Shown here piece after piece: positions 1 through 10,821 of a stretch of DNA of 47,924 nt. Under the pieces are notes generated by a model, which saw only the letters and a list, made by a program, of their open reading frames with translations, was not told the origin of the DNA and did not search any database. The stretch lies in assembly GCA_903863195.1 (NCBI GenBank), contig CAIPAY010000138.1, positions 1-47,924 on the forward strand. The letters run 5' to 3'. Position 1 is the first letter of the stretch; the number at the start of each line of letters is the position of its first letter. Source of the DNA: an uncultured Holophagaceae bacterium. Lineage in GTDB: Bacteria; Acidobacteriota; Holophagae; Holophagales; Holophagaceae. Made by a program: the position numbers and the translations under genes.

Positions 1-135
1 CCTTGGTCACCCCGAAAGGCACCCAAGGCTCGGTCTAGAAGACCGACATATCCTGTCCAATCTCCCCAACCCACTGTCGAATGGTTGGTTGCGCTCACCT
101 CCACCTTGGACGTTGAGGCTGAGGATGGTTGGTAA
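1..135 (+). CDS. Possible 3' end of an unidentified gene cut by the window edge
   Basis: Frame 1 is open from the first base to a TAA at 133-135, giving 44 codons with no start inside the window. The peptide is basic and proline-rich at first, then ends in a short acidic tail (EAEDGW). A second frame is also open here, so coding is uncertain. If real, the gene would converge on the DUF1028 gene, whose stop lies about 17 bp away, with a run of seven T between them. No family is recognised. Confidence 0.25.
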   Translation, partial: PWSPRKAPKARSRRPTYPVQSPQPTVEWLVALTSTLDVEAEDGW

Positions 136-152
136 TCAGGTACTTTTTTTCT

Positions 153-1127
153 TCACTGCGCCTGGATGGCCTTGAGCAGGGTGGGGTCTTTGGGGAGCTG
201 GTCGACGTCGGCGAGCCTGGGCACGAGGCGCTTCCAGAAGGGCTCGGCGGCGAAGACCTGCTTGAAGATCGGCAGGGCCTCGCTCAGCTTGCCGCTGGAG
301 GCCAGGGCCACGGCCTGCCAGAAGGGCATCTCCCAGACGCCTGGCGCCAGCCTGGCGGCGGCCTCGTAGGCGGTCTTGGCTTCCTGCCACTTGGCCGCGG
401 TGACGTAGCCATCGCCCTGGTCCATGAGGATATACGCTCGGCGCAGCTGGATGAGGCGGGCCAGCTCCTTGAGGGGATCCGGGTGGTCCTCCACGCGGAG
501 GTCGAAGAGGCGGTCGTTCCAGGGCTGGCCCGAGGGCCTGCCCTTCACGATCAGGATGGCGGCGCTCTGCTGGCCGCGGATGTCGCCGCCCTCGGCCTGG
601 GCCGCGCGGAGGGCCGCCAGCAGGCGGTCCGCGAGGTCCCCCTTGGCGCCCTTGAAAGCCTTGGCCATGGCGGGCCAGACACTGGCCTGGTCCATGAGGT
701 TGGCCTCCACCGTGAAGCCCTCGCCCACCTCGTGGCCCGCGGCCTGGATGCACTTCGTGCCGGTGTGAGCCGCGGCCCGGCCCTGGGCATCTACCATGGC
801 CACCTGGCGGACCTCGCGGTCGGCGTCCGCCGCCAGCAGGGCCTTGAGGGCCTCCGGGGCGGACTTGCCGGCCTTCATTAGTGCCAGGCCCAGGGCGCCG
901 TAGCTGGGCTCCGTGAAGCTCTGGGTGGCCACCGCGCCCACCCCGGCCTCGGCCCAGGGCACGGCGGAGCCCACGGAGAACCAGTGGCTCTGCACGGCCA
1001 CGCCCAGGTCCCCGGTGGCCGCGTCCCGGGCGACGATGGAGTAGGTGTGGACCGGACGGCGTGGTGGCTCAGCGGCCGTGCAGGGCAGGGCGAGGGCGGT
1101 CAGAAGAAGGGCGAGAGCGGGGCGCAT
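153..1127 (-). CDS. DUF1028 family protein with C-terminal TPR-like region
   Basis: The 324-residue product has a signal peptide (hydrophobic residues about 4-18, then Ala-Ala-Glu), so it is probably exported. Residues about 27-220 match DUF1028, a family with an Ntn-hydrolase-like fold. Visible hallmarks are the start HTYSIVARD, the GDLGVAVQSHWFSVG segment and the GVGAVATQS turn. Residues about 230-320 hold helical repeats resembling tetratricopeptide units. The catalytic role of DUF1028 proteins is not settled, so no reaction is assigned. The gene diverges from the DUF1684 gene, with about 43 bp between starts. Family assignment is confident; function is unknown. Confidence 0.85.
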   Translation of the reverse strand: MRPALALLLTALALPCTAAEPPRRPVHTYSIVARDAATGDLGVAVQSHWFSVGSAVPWAEAGVGAVATQSFTEPSYGALGLALMKAGKSAPEALKALLAADADREVRQVAMVDAQGRAAAHTGTKCIQAAGHEVGEGFTVEANLMDQASVWPAMAKAFKGAKGDLADRLLAALRAAQAEGGDIRGQQSAAILIVKGRPSGQPWNDRLFDLRVEDHPDPLKELARLIQLRRAYILMDQGDGYVTAAKWQEAKTAYEAAARLAPGVWEMPFWQAVALASSGKLSEALPIFKQVFAAEPFWKRLVPRLADVDQLPKDPTLLKAIQAQ

Positions 1128-1170
1128 GGGGCTCCTTCGGCAAGGGTCTGTCCCATACTACGGAGGTAGA

Positions 1171-2055
1171 ATGGTGGCCATGCGAAAACTCCTCGTCGGC
1201 ACCCTGGTCCTTCTTGCTGGGCTCGCAGCCCCGGCCCAGGACACCTACCGGGCCTCGGTGGACGCCTGGCACGCGGAGCGGGAGGCGCGGCTGGCGGCGG
1301 AGGACGGCTGGCTCACGCTCATCGGGCGGGACTGGCTCAAGCCCGGCGTGAACACTCTCGGCTCGGCGCCGGAGTCCGCAGTGCTGCTGCCGGCCTGGGC
1401 GCTCCCGGCGAAGGCCGGCGAGTTCCTCCTGGAGAACGGCGCCGTGCGCTTCAAGCCGGCGCCCGGCAGCGGCCTGCTGCTGAACGGCAAGCCCGTCACC
1501 GAGACCCTGCTGAAGTCCGACGCCGACGGCAAGCCGGACACGTTCCAGGCGGGCCGGGTGCGCTTCTACCTCATCCGCCGCGGGGACCGCTTCGCCGTGC
1601 GGGTGAAGGACCCTGAGAACCCCGCCCGCAAGGCCTTCCACGGAGTGCCCCGCTACCCGGTGGATCCCGCGCTGCGCGTGGTGGCGGACTACACGCCCTA
1701 CGCCACGCCCCAGGTCCGGGCCATCCCCACGGTGCTGGGCACCACGGAGCCCATGACCGCGCCGGGGCTGCTGCGCTTCAAGGTGAACGGCCAGGAGCGC
1801 ACCCTCGAGCCGCTGCTGGAGGACTCGGAGCTGTTCCTGATCTTCCGGGACGCCACCAGCGCCCAGGACACCTATGCCGCCGGGCGCTTCCTCTACGCCA
1901 AGCTGCCGAAGGACGGCAAGGTGGTCCTCGACTTCAACAAGGCTGAGAACCCGCCCTGCGCCTTCACCCTCTTCGCCACGTGCCCCCTGCCGCCCAAGCA
2001 GAACCAGCTCGACATCCCCATCCGCGCCGGGGAGAAGGATCCGGGCTTGCACTGA
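1171..2055 (+). CDS. DUF1684 domain-containing secreted protein
   Basis: The product of about 294 residues begins with a signal peptide ending near Ala-Pro-Ala-Gln. It then shows the DUF1684 signature: a W-HAEREARL start, GWLTLIGRDWL, a basic RVRFYLIRRGDRFAVRVKD strand and the YPVDPALRV region. The C-terminal half contains the conserved DFNKAENPPCAFT segment. Biochemistry for the family is poor. Three in-frame starts cluster at 1171 (ATG), 1174 (GTG) and 1180 (ATG) behind a GGAGG at 1162-1166; the GTG has the best spacing, but the difference is only three residues. It is convergent with the CoA-transferase gene. Confidence 0.82.
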   Translation: MVAMRKLLVGTLVLLAGLAAPAQDTYRASVDAWHAEREARLAAEDGWLTLIGRDWLKPGVNTLGSAPESAVLLPAWALPAKAGEFLLENGAVRFKPAPGSGLLLNGKPVTETLLKSDADGKPDTFQAGRVRFYLIRRGDRFAVRVKDPENPARKAFHGVPRYPVDPALRVVADYTPYATPQVRAIPTVLGTTEPMTAPGLLRFKVNGQERTLEPLLEDSELFLIFRDATSAQDTYAAGRFLYAKLPKDGKVVLDFNKAENPPCAFTLFATCPLPPKQNQLDIPIRAGEKDPGLH

Positions 2056-2074
2056 CCCTAGTCAGGCCCTGTCT

Positions 2075-2896
2075 TCAGCGGACAGTCTCGATGGGGACAT
2101 CGTGCTCCTGGCCCCAGGCTTGCCAGAAGGTGGTGCTGGCACCGCCGAAGGCCCGCCGATACTCCTCGGCGGTGCTGACCTTCAGCAGGGTCTCCAGCCG
2201 CTTCTTGAAGTGGGGCTCCAGGGCCGCCACGGCCACCCAGCCATCGGTGGCGCGGTAGATGTGGTACTCGGGAACGCCCCCGCCCAGCATGGCCCCGGGC
2301 AGGGTGCAGCCGTGGCGCACGGGGTCCGCGAAGCTCGTGACGGCCTCGGCCAGGGACACGGCCTCGTGGCCGCCGCGGCCAGTGCGCTCGCGCTGGAAGA
2401 GCAGCAGCAGCGCCGCCGCCACGGCCCGCTCGGCCCCGGCCAGGTCCGACAGCAGGGTCCGCGGCATGTGGGGCGCATCGACCAGGCCCATGGAGGCCTG
2501 GTAGGTGAGATCGTGCCCGGCCTCGTCGTCGCGCGGCGCCGGGTAGCCCGTGATCAGCACCTGGCAGAGTCGGGGGCAGGCCTCCTGCAGGGTCTTTGGA
2601 TCCAGGCCCAGCCGCCGCATGGCGGAGGGGCGGGTGGCGCTGAGGAGCACGTCGGCGTCGGCGAGCAGGGCGAAGAATTCCGCGCGGCCCTCGGGCGTCT
2701 TGAGGTCGAGGGTCTGGACCCGATGGCCCGCAGCCATCTCGTGGTACCAGGGCAGGGAATAGGTGGCCATGGGGTCGCCCAGGGGCGGCTCCACCTTGAC
2801 CACGTCCGCTCCCAGGCTGCTCAGGCGCTGGGCTGCGGCGGGGCCGGGCAGGTTCACTGCCAGGTTAATGACCTTGATTCCGTCGAGTGGCTTCAT
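2075..2896 (-). CDS. CaiB/BaiF family (class III) CoA-transferase, short form
   Basis: The 273-residue product starts with the family N-terminus (MKPLDGIKVINLAVNLPGP) and continues with the LGADVVKVEPP-GDP loop. The likely catalytic Asp is in GHDLTYQASMG, as in CaiB and alpha-methylacyl-CoA racemase. Such enzymes move CoA between carboxylic acids or epimerise 2-methylacyl-CoAs; the substrate here cannot be told. It is about 100 residues shorter than typical 380-400 residue members and ends soon after the WQAWGQEHDVP segment, so much of the C-terminal part is missing or reduced. The start at 2896 was chosen over an upstream in-frame codon because it matches the family start. It stands alone, behind an AT-rich gap. 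Confidence 0.82.
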   Translation of the reverse strand: MKPLDGIKVINLAVNLPGPAAAQRLSSLGADVVKVEPPLGDPMATYSLPWYHEMAAGHRVQTLDLKTPEGRAEFFALLADADVLLSATRPSAMRRLGLDPKTLQEACPRLCQVLITGYPAPRDDEAGHDLTYQASMGLVDAPHMPRTLLSDLAGAERAVAAALLLLFQRERTGRGGHEAVSLAEAVTSFADPVRHGCTLPGAMLGGGVPEYHIYRATDGWVAVAALEPHFKKRLETLLKVSTAEEYRRAFGGASTTFWQAWGQEHDVPIETVR

Positions 2897-3188
2897 GGGT
2901 GGACTCCGAGCGATGATAACCCGTCTGGCGTCCACAGCTGGAACGGGCTCAGCCCCTGGCGGGGGCGGGCTGGTCCGGGAATGACAACCAACAGGTAAAG
3001 ATAATTAGCTGTTTTTACAATACGGTGACAAGAAAAAACATTCATTAAAACTTTTCTGTAGTCATTGAATTCTGCTACCTTTTCCACCTGGCACTCAGAT
3101 CCGTCCTCCCGGGGGGGAAGGGCGGGGGAGCGGTGGACGTGGGACCGAGCGCCCTCGTCCGCCGCTGTTTTTTGCCTGGGAGCCTGAC
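2897..3188. other. Intergenic region with an AT-rich core
   Basis: This gap of 292 bp between the CoA-transferase start and the YchJ-like stop holds no convincing gene. Bases about 2985-3085 are strikingly AT-rich within very GC-rich surroundings. A minus-strand promoter candidate sits in it. The flank at 3100-3130 is G-rich, including a run of seven G. One minus-strand open frame crosses the gap but has no family features. Confidence 0.6.
3002..3031 (-). promoter_or_regulatory. Candidate sigma-70-like promoter for the CoA-transferase gene
   Basis: On the minus strand TTGTCA (3031-3026) is followed after 18 bp by TAATTA (3007-3002) in an AT-rich stretch, about 105 bp before the CoA-transferase start. 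The -35 is good and the -10 is weak. Confidence 0.3.
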
Positions 3189-3587
3189 CTACTGCTTGAT
3201 GACGCCGTCCACATACACCCACTTGCCGTTCTCCCGGGTGAAGGTGCTGGTCTCGATGTGGAGGCTGCGGCGGCCGTTGGTCTGGATGCTGGCATGGAAG
3301 GTGACGATGCCGGTATCGTCGCCCTTGCCGCCCTTCTCCTTGGCGGCGATCTTGAGGCCGACGAAGCTGACGGAGCGGCAGTACTGCAGCAGCTCGTCGC
3401 GGTTCTCATCGGCGCGCTTGGCCTCGGGCAGGGTGGCGATCAGGTAGTCCACCTTGGTCAGGGCGTAGGCGGCGTAGCGGGAGCGCATGAGCAGCTCCGC
3501 GGTCTCCGGCAGGGCCGTGCCCGCATGGTAGGGGCCGCAGCAGCGGTCGTAGATCTTCTTGGAGGCGCAGGGGCAGGGTCGTGACAT
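3189..3587 (-). CDS. YchJ-like SEC-C motif protein (UPF0225)
   Basis: The 132-residue product opens with a zinc-binding SEC-C motif (CPCASKKIYDRCCGPYH, residues about 4-20). It is followed by the YchJ/NTF2-like domain, with signature RSRYAAYALTKVDYLIATLP and a C-terminal strand pattern ending GKWVYVDGVIKQ. The SEC-C motif binds zinc in the SecA tail and in YchJ-type proteins; the cellular role is unknown. The start at 3587 was chosen because upstream codons of the same frame overlap the beta-propeller gene and look non-coding. It lies 22 bp downstream of that gene on the same strand, so the two may be co-transcribed. Confidence 0.85.
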   Translation of the reverse strand: MSRPCPCASKKIYDRCCGPYHAGTALPETAELLMRSRYAAYALTKVDYLIATLPEAKRADENRDELLQYCRSVSFVGLKIAAKEKGGKGDDTGIVTFHASIQTNGRRSLHIETSTFTRENGKWVYVDGVIKQ

Positions 3588-3609
3588 GGGGGCTCTCGGT
3601 GGGGGCTGG

Positions 3610-6342
3610 TCAGCGGGTTTCGATGCCGGGGGCGATGGTGACCTGCAGCTTCTGCTGCGCCTTGGTCGTCCCCAGACTGAGTGTGGCGGTATAGGTGCCC
3701 GGCCGCACGAACTTGTCGGCGCCGAGGCCGCCATAGGGGGTTAGCAGGTCCTTGGTGGGGCGCAGGTTCCAGCTGATGCGGCCCAGGCCCGGTGTGCGCG
3801 GGAGCTTGAAAGCCGCCACGGGCTGGCCGCCTTCGCTGGTGATGGTGAGGGTGGGCTGCTCCTCGCCCAGGTCCCGGAGCCAGTAGGTGAGCAGCACGCC
3901 TTCCGGCGGGTTCTCGCCGCGGTAGGTGCCGTGGCCGGCGGAGTCCTCCCAGCCCGGCAGCAGGTAGGCGCCCCGCGCGGGCCGGACCGGGAACAGCTCC
4001 GCGGCCTTGGCCAGGGCCGCTGGAGTGAGGCCTTCCAGGGGCGCGATGTCGTCGAGCACGTAGAGGCTGCGGCCGTGGGTGGCGATGACCAGGTCGTGGT
4101 CCCGGGCCTGGATCTGCAGGTCGTCCACGGCCACGGCGGGCAGGCCGCCGAGCTTCACCCAGGAACCGCCCCGGTCGAGACTCACATAGAGCCCGGCCTC
4201 GGTGCCCGCGAACAGCAGGTCCGGGTTCACGGGATCCTCGCGCAGCACCTTCACGGGCACCTGCGGGGGCAGGTTCTTGGCGAGGCTCTGCCAAGTCTGG
4301 CCACTGTCGGCGGTGCGGTAGAGCAGCGGGGCGTAGCTGCCGGTGCGGTGGGCGTCGACGGCGAGGTAGGCCACCTTGAGATCGTGCGCACTGGCCTCGA
4401 TGCGGCTCACCCATTGGCCCCGCGCCGCGGTGGGCACAGAGGCCGTGAGGTCCGTCCAGTGGGCGCCGTCGTCGTCCGTGCGCCAGAGCTTGCCGTCATC
4501 GGTGCCCGCCCACAGCAGGCCCGCCTTGAGGGGCGACTCCGCCAGGGTGTAGACCACCCCGAAGGTCTCGGCGCCGCTGCCGGTGGCAGTGGTCTTCTGG
4601 GGATCCTGGGTGGAGAGGTCAGGGCTGAGGACCGTCCAGCGTTCGCCCCGGTCCGTGAGCCGGAAGACCCGGTTGCCGCCCAGGTAGAGGGCGCCCTTGG
4701 CGTGGCGGCTGCCGATGAGTGGGGCATTCCAGTTGAAGCGGAAGGCGGGCTGGCCCTCGGCGGGGCTGGGCCGCAGCAGCTTCAGCTCGCCGGTGCGGAG
4801 GTTGAACCGGTGGACCATGCCCTCCTGGCTCTCGGCGTAGATGGTGTCGGGATCCAGAGGATCGAACACGCAGGAGAAGCCGTCCCCTCCCTCGATGTTG
4901 GTCCAGTCGCTGTTGCGGATGCCGTCCTTGGTGGGCGTGGCGCTGGGTCCCACCCAGCTGAGGTTGTCCTGGAGCCCCCCGGCGATGCGGTAGGGAGCGC
5001 TGTCATCCAGGGCGATGCGGTAGAACTGGCCCGCGGGCAGCCGGTCGAGGTGGAGCCAGGTCTGGCCGCCCCCGTAGCTCTGGTAGACCCCGCCGTCCGT
5101 GCCCAGCAGCAGGCGCGAGGTGCTCCCGGGCCGCGCAAGCTCGCCGGGCTCCGGCGTCTCCACCGGCGGCGGGTCGGCCTTGGGGAAGGCCAGCGCGTGG
5201 CAGTCCGAGTGCACCTTGCCGAAGAGGTCCTCGCGGAAGGTGCGGCCACCGTCCTCGGAGACGTGCAGCATGTAGCCACCCACATAGACGCGCTGGGGAT
5301 TCACGGGGTCAATGCGGATCTGGCTGAAGTAGAAGGGCCGGGGGTCCAGGGCGTTCACGCGGGTCCAGTGGGCGCCGCCATCCTCGGAACGGAAGACGCC
5401 ACCCTCCCGGCTGAGCAGCTCGTCGATGCCGCCGGTGCCGCCCCGGTCGCTCTGGATCACGGCCATGACGATCCGGGGATTGCTGCGCGACACGTCCAGG
5501 CCGATGCGGCCGGTGAGGGTCGGCAGGCCCTGGTCCAGCTTCTGCCAGGTGGCGCCCCCATCGGTGCTCTTGAAGAGGCCGCCGGCATCTTTGCCCTCGC
5601 TGGCCGCGGTGCCGTAGCTGAAGGACCAGGGCGTGCGGCGCCGGGCGTAGAGGGCCGCGTAGAGGGTGTCAGGCGCGGCGGGATCCAGGACCACGTCGCC
5701 GCAGCCCACCCGTGAGTCCAGGCCCCCTGGAGCTTTGAGAACGGCCTTCCAGGTCTTGCCGGCGTCCGTGGTCTTGAAGAGACCCCGCGCGCCGCCCGGT
5801 GTCCAGAGGTCGCCCATGACGGCCACCCAGGCAGTGTCCGGCTGCCTGGGATGCACCACGATGCGGGGAATGGCCTTGCTGTCGCCCAGGCCGACGTGGC
5901 TCCAGGTGGCGCCGCCGTCGGTGGAGCGGTAGACGCCGTTGCCCCAGCCCGAGCTGTTGCGGTCATTGGCCTCGCCGGTGCCCACCCAGAGCACCTTCGC
6001 ATCCGAGGGCGCCACCGCCAGGGCCCCGATGGAGGCCGCCGGCTGCTGGTCGAAGAGGGGCGTGAAGGTGCCGCCCGCGTTGGCGGTCTTCCACACGCCC
6101 CCGGTGGCGAGGCCCACGTAGAAGGTGTCGGGCCGGACCGGGTCCACGGCGAGGTCCGAGACCCGGCCGCCCATGATGGCGGGGCCGATGCTGCGGGCCT
6201 TCAGGGCCACCAGCTGGGCGGCGGTCACCGTGGGGCCGGCGGCCGGCGGTGGCGGCGGGACGGCACCCTTGGGTTTCTGCTCCGCGCCCAGGGCCAGGCA
6301 GAGCAGGAAGGCAGACAGCAGCTGGGGCAGGCGGACGGTCAT
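3610..6342 (-). CDS. Large secreted Asp-box (BNR/sortilin-type) beta-propeller protein
   Basis: The 910-residue product has a signal peptide (hydrophobic residues about 5-20) followed by a proline-rich linker. The body carries at least nine Asp-box motifs of the form S/T-x-D-x-G-x-T-W, for example YRSTDGGATW, FKTTDAGKTW, FKSTDGGATW, FRSEDGGAHW, WRTDDDGAHW and YRTADSGQTW. These repeats build the propellers of sialidase-, sortilin- and xyloglucanase-like proteins. The last 80 or so residues resemble a FlgD/Ig-like strand module (ISWNLRP, then PGTYTATLSLG). No sialidase arginine triad could be confirmed, so enzymatic activity is not claimed; binding or a periplasmic/extracellular scaffold role is equally possible. 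Confidence 0.85.
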   Translation of the reverse strand: MTVRLPQLLSAFLLCLALGAEQKPKGAVPPPPPAAGPTVTAAQLVALKARSIGPAIMGGRVSDLAVDPVRPDTFYVGLATGGVWKTANAGGTFTPLFDQQPAASIGALAVAPSDAKVLWVGTGEANDRNSSGWGNGVYRSTDGGATWSHVGLGDSKAIPRIVVHPRQPDTAWVAVMGDLWTPGGARGLFKTTDAGKTWKAVLKAPGGLDSRVGCGDVVLDPAAPDTLYAALYARRRTPWSFSYGTAASEGKDAGGLFKSTDGGATWQKLDQGLPTLTGRIGLDVSRSNPRIVMAVIQSDRGGTGGIDELLSREGGVFRSEDGGAHWTRVNALDPRPFYFSQIRIDPVNPQRVYVGGYMLHVSEDGGRTFREDLFGKVHSDCHALAFPKADPPPVETPEPGELARPGSTSRLLLGTDGGVYQSYGGGQTWLHLDRLPAGQFYRIALDDSAPYRIAGGLQDNLSWVGPSATPTKDGIRNSDWTNIEGGDGFSCVFDPLDPDTIYAESQEGMVHRFNLRTGELKLLRPSPAEGQPAFRFNWNAPLIGSRHAKGALYLGGNRVFRLTDRGERWTVLSPDLSTQDPQKTTATGSGAETFGVVYTLAESPLKAGLLWAGTDDGKLWRTDDDGAHWTDLTASVPTAARGQWVSRIEASAHDLKVAYLAVDAHRTGSYAPLLYRTADSGQTWQSLAKNLPPQVPVKVLREDPVNPDLLFAGTEAGLYVSLDRGGSWVKLGGLPAVAVDDLQIQARDHDLVIATHGRSLYVLDDIAPLEGLTPAALAKAAELFPVRPARGAYLLPGWEDSAGHGTYRGENPPEGVLLTYWLRDLGEEQPTLTITSEGGQPVAAFKLPRTPGLGRISWNLRPTKDLLTPYGGLGADKFVRPGTYTATLSLGTTKAQQKLQVTIAPGIETR

Positions 6343-6377
6343 GGCAACCTCGGTGGGGCTGCCAGGATACCGTGGGC

Positions 6378-9098
<2,721 letters not shown>

Positions 9099-9105
9099 GG
9101 CCGTC

Positions 9106-9756
9106 TCACCGGTGCTCGACGATGTCCGCGGTCTCGAAGCGCACCTTGGGGGTGCTGGCGTAATTGTCGTCCGTGGAGCGGTAGCCCATGGGGCAGGCGC
9201 AGACGGTGTGGAAGCCTGTGCCCACCAGGCCGAGGATCTCGTCATACTTGTCTGGCTCGAGGCCCTCGAAGGGGCAGGCGTCCACGCCCAGGACCGCGGC
9301 GCTGGTCAGCAGGTTGCCCAAGGCGATGTAGGCCTGGCGGGCCGCCCACTCGGCGATGACAGCGTGGCGGGGGCCCTTGACCAGGTCGCCCACCATGTAG
9401 CTCTTGTAGGCGGCGAGGCTCTCGGGGCTGACGCCGCGGACCTTGGCGATGCGGGCCACGAAGGCGTCCACATCGGCTTCGGTGAGGTCCTGCTTGGCGG
9501 TGAGGATGACGTAGTGGCTGCAGTCCTCCACCTGGGCCTGGTTCCAGGTGGCAGGGCGGAGCTTGGCCTTGAGGGCGGGGTCCGTCACCACGATGAACTT
9601 CCAGGGCTGGAGGCCATAGCTGGAGGGAGACAGGACCAGTGCCTGCTCGATCACGGCCCAGTCTGCGGCGGAGATCTGCCGCGTGGTGTCGAACTTCTTG
9701 GTGGCGTAGCGCCAGTTGAGCTGCTGGAGGAGGCTTTCGCCGGAGAGAGTGGTCAT
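9106..9756 (-). CDS. NAD(P)H-dependent nitroreductase-family oxidoreductase
   Basis: The 216-residue flavoprotein belongs to the NfsB-like nitroreductase family, which reduces nitroaromatics, quinones or enones with FMN. The FMN-binding start is visible ([11 protein letters not shown]), followed by [15 protein letters not shown], the usual FMN/substrate loop. Later [21 protein letters not shown] and the C-terminal [15 protein letters not shown] segment complete the fold. It sits between the thioredoxin and aldo/keto reductase genes with short spacing, supporting one transcript devoted to reductive detoxification. The start is preceded by a short purine-rich stretch. Confidence 0.92.
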   Translation of the reverse strand: MTTLSGESLLQQLNWRYATKKFDTTRQISAADWAVIEQALVLSPSSYGLQPWKFIVVTDPALKAKLRPATWNQAQVEDCSHYVILTAKQDLTEADVDAFVARIAKVRGVSPESLAAYKSYMVGDLVKGPRHAVIAEWAARQAYIALGNLLTSAAVLGVDACPFEGLEPDKYDEILGLVGTGFHTVCACPMGYRSTDDNYASTPKVRFETADIVEHR

Positions 9757-9774
9757 GGGTGCCTCAGAGCGGAG

Positions 9775-10095
9775 TTAGAGGGACTTCTGGATGCGGACCC
9801 GCAGCTGGTCGAGGGGCAGAGTGCCCACGATGCGGTCCAGGGCCTCGCCGTCCTTGAAGATCACGAGGGTCGGCATGCTGAGTACGTCGTACTGCTCGGA
9901 GAGGGGTGTGTAGTCATCGACATTCAGCTTGGCGAAGGAGACCTGGCCCTTGAGCTCCGCGGCCAGGGCCTCGGTAATCGGGGCCAGCTCGCGGCAGGGG
10001 GCGCACCAGGGCGCCCAGAAGTCTACGACGGTGAGGCCGGTGGCGACGGCCTGGGCGAAGGTCTTGTCGGTGAGGTCATGGATGAGAGCGGACAT
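9775..10095 (-). CDS. trxA: Thioredoxin
   Basis: The 106-residue product is a complete classical thioredoxin with the active site WCAPCRE, in place of the usual WCGPC, near residues 29-35. It has the buried Asp of VVDFWAPWC and the cis-proline loop SMPTLVIF. The CAPC dipeptide pair is a known variant that alters redox potential. It is placed 18 bp upstream of the nitroreductase gene and downstream of a flavodoxin-family gene, in a small reductase operon. It may serve that stress response rather than being the cell's only thioredoxin. Confidence 0.95.
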   Translation of the reverse strand: MSALIHDLTDKTFAQAVATGLTVVDFWAPWCAPCRELAPITEALAAELKGQVSFAKLNVDDYTPLSEQYDVLSMPTLVIFKDGEALDRIVGTLPLDQLRVRIQKSL

Positions 10096-10168
10096 GCCGG
10101 AACTCCTGTGGAGGCCTTCCAGGGTAACGGAACCCGGGCCGAATCTCCGTCACGACAATCACAAGGGC

Positions 10169-10720
10169 TCAGGCGCCCTGCTGCCAGCGGGCTGCGGTCT
10201 GGGCCACCCGGCGGCCGAAGACCTGTCCGGTCTTGCGGTCGGCCTCGTTGGGCTCGACCTCCGGGGGCACCTGGCCCGCCTGGGCCATGACGCCGGTCAT
10301 GCTTCCGAGGCGGTTGATGCCGCCTTCACCGCCCGGCAGCTCCGCGGTGCCGACCCAGATCATGCCGTGCTGCATGCCAAAGATCATCAGGGTCTGCAGG
10401 GTGTTCAGCTTGTCGCCGCTGGGGCTGCTGCTGATGGTGAAGCCGGCGGCCACCTTGTCCTTCCACTTCTGCTCGAACCAGGGCTTGGAGCTGGCGTCCA
10501 TGAAGGTCTTGAAGGGGCCGCTGACGCTGCCCATGTAGGTGGGGCTGCCGAAGATGATGGCGTCTGAGGCCTCCAGGTCCGCCCAGTGGGCGTCCACTTC
10601 CTCCACGGGGATGAGGCGGGTCTCGGTGCCGGGCACCTGGTCGGCGCCGGCTTTCACCTGCTCGGCGAGAACCCTGGTGTGGCCGTAGCCGCTGTGGAAC
10701 ACGATGCTGATCTGGGTCAT
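10169..10720 (-). CDS. WrbA-like flavodoxin/NADPH-dependent FMN reductase family protein
   Basis: The 183-residue product has a flavodoxin fold. The phosphate loop binding FMN is SGYGHTRVLAEQV near residues 10-22; SPTYMGSVSGPFKTFMD (about residues 54-70) is the isoalloxazine loop characteristic of WrbA-type NAD(P)H:quinone oxidoreductases. A third flavin loop is visible at SSSPSGDKLNTL. A GGAG lies just ahead of the start. It is the first gene of the redox run and is divergent from the HxlR-type regulator, the usual position of a target of such regulators. Two-electron quinone reduction is the likely job, but this is inferred. Confidence 0.88.
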   Translation of the reverse strand: MTQISIVFHSGYGHTRVLAEQVKAGADQVPGTETRLIPVEEVDAHWADLEASDAIIFGSPTYMGSVSGPFKTFMDASSKPWFEQKWKDKVAAGFTISSSPSGDKLNTLQTLMIFGMQHGMIWVGTAELPGGEGGINRLGSMTGVMAQAGQVPPEVEPNEADRKTGQVFGRRVAQTAARWQQGA

Positions 10721-10791
10721 GGCTGCTCCTGTCGGGCTTGCAATCGTCCGGCCCGTATTCCAGACTCTAGAAGGTTACGATCAGAATGAAA

Positions 10792-10819
10792 GTAGGCACC
10801 TTTTTGGAAGGTAGGCACC
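10792..10819 (+). promoter_or_regulatory. Direct repeat GTAGGCACC x2, candidate HxlR operator
   Basis: An exact 9-bp sequence, GTAGGCACC, occurs at 10792-10800 and 10811-10819, 19 bp apart start to start, about two helical turns. It lies in the divergent gap between the flavodoxin gene and the HxlR-type regulator. The second copy overlaps the likely ribosome binding region (GGAAGG, 10806-10811) of the regulator. Position and spacing suggest an operator for the regulator itself, but no binding data exist here. Confidence 0.45.
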
Positions 10820-10821
10820 CA

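Noticed and set aside
2056..2074. TGAC-CCTA-GTCA hairpin between two convergent genes as a terminator
   Set aside because: The stem is only four base pairs and lacks a T-run.
2893..3222. 109-codon minus-strand frame across the AT-rich gap
   Set aside because: It crosses an obvious composition change, has no ribosome site or family match and overlaps both flanking genes.
3931..5715. 594-codon plus-strand frame opposite the Asp-box protein
   Set aside because: Shadow of a real gene: Gly/Ala/Val-rich with no domains, while the minus strand has repeated Asp-boxes.
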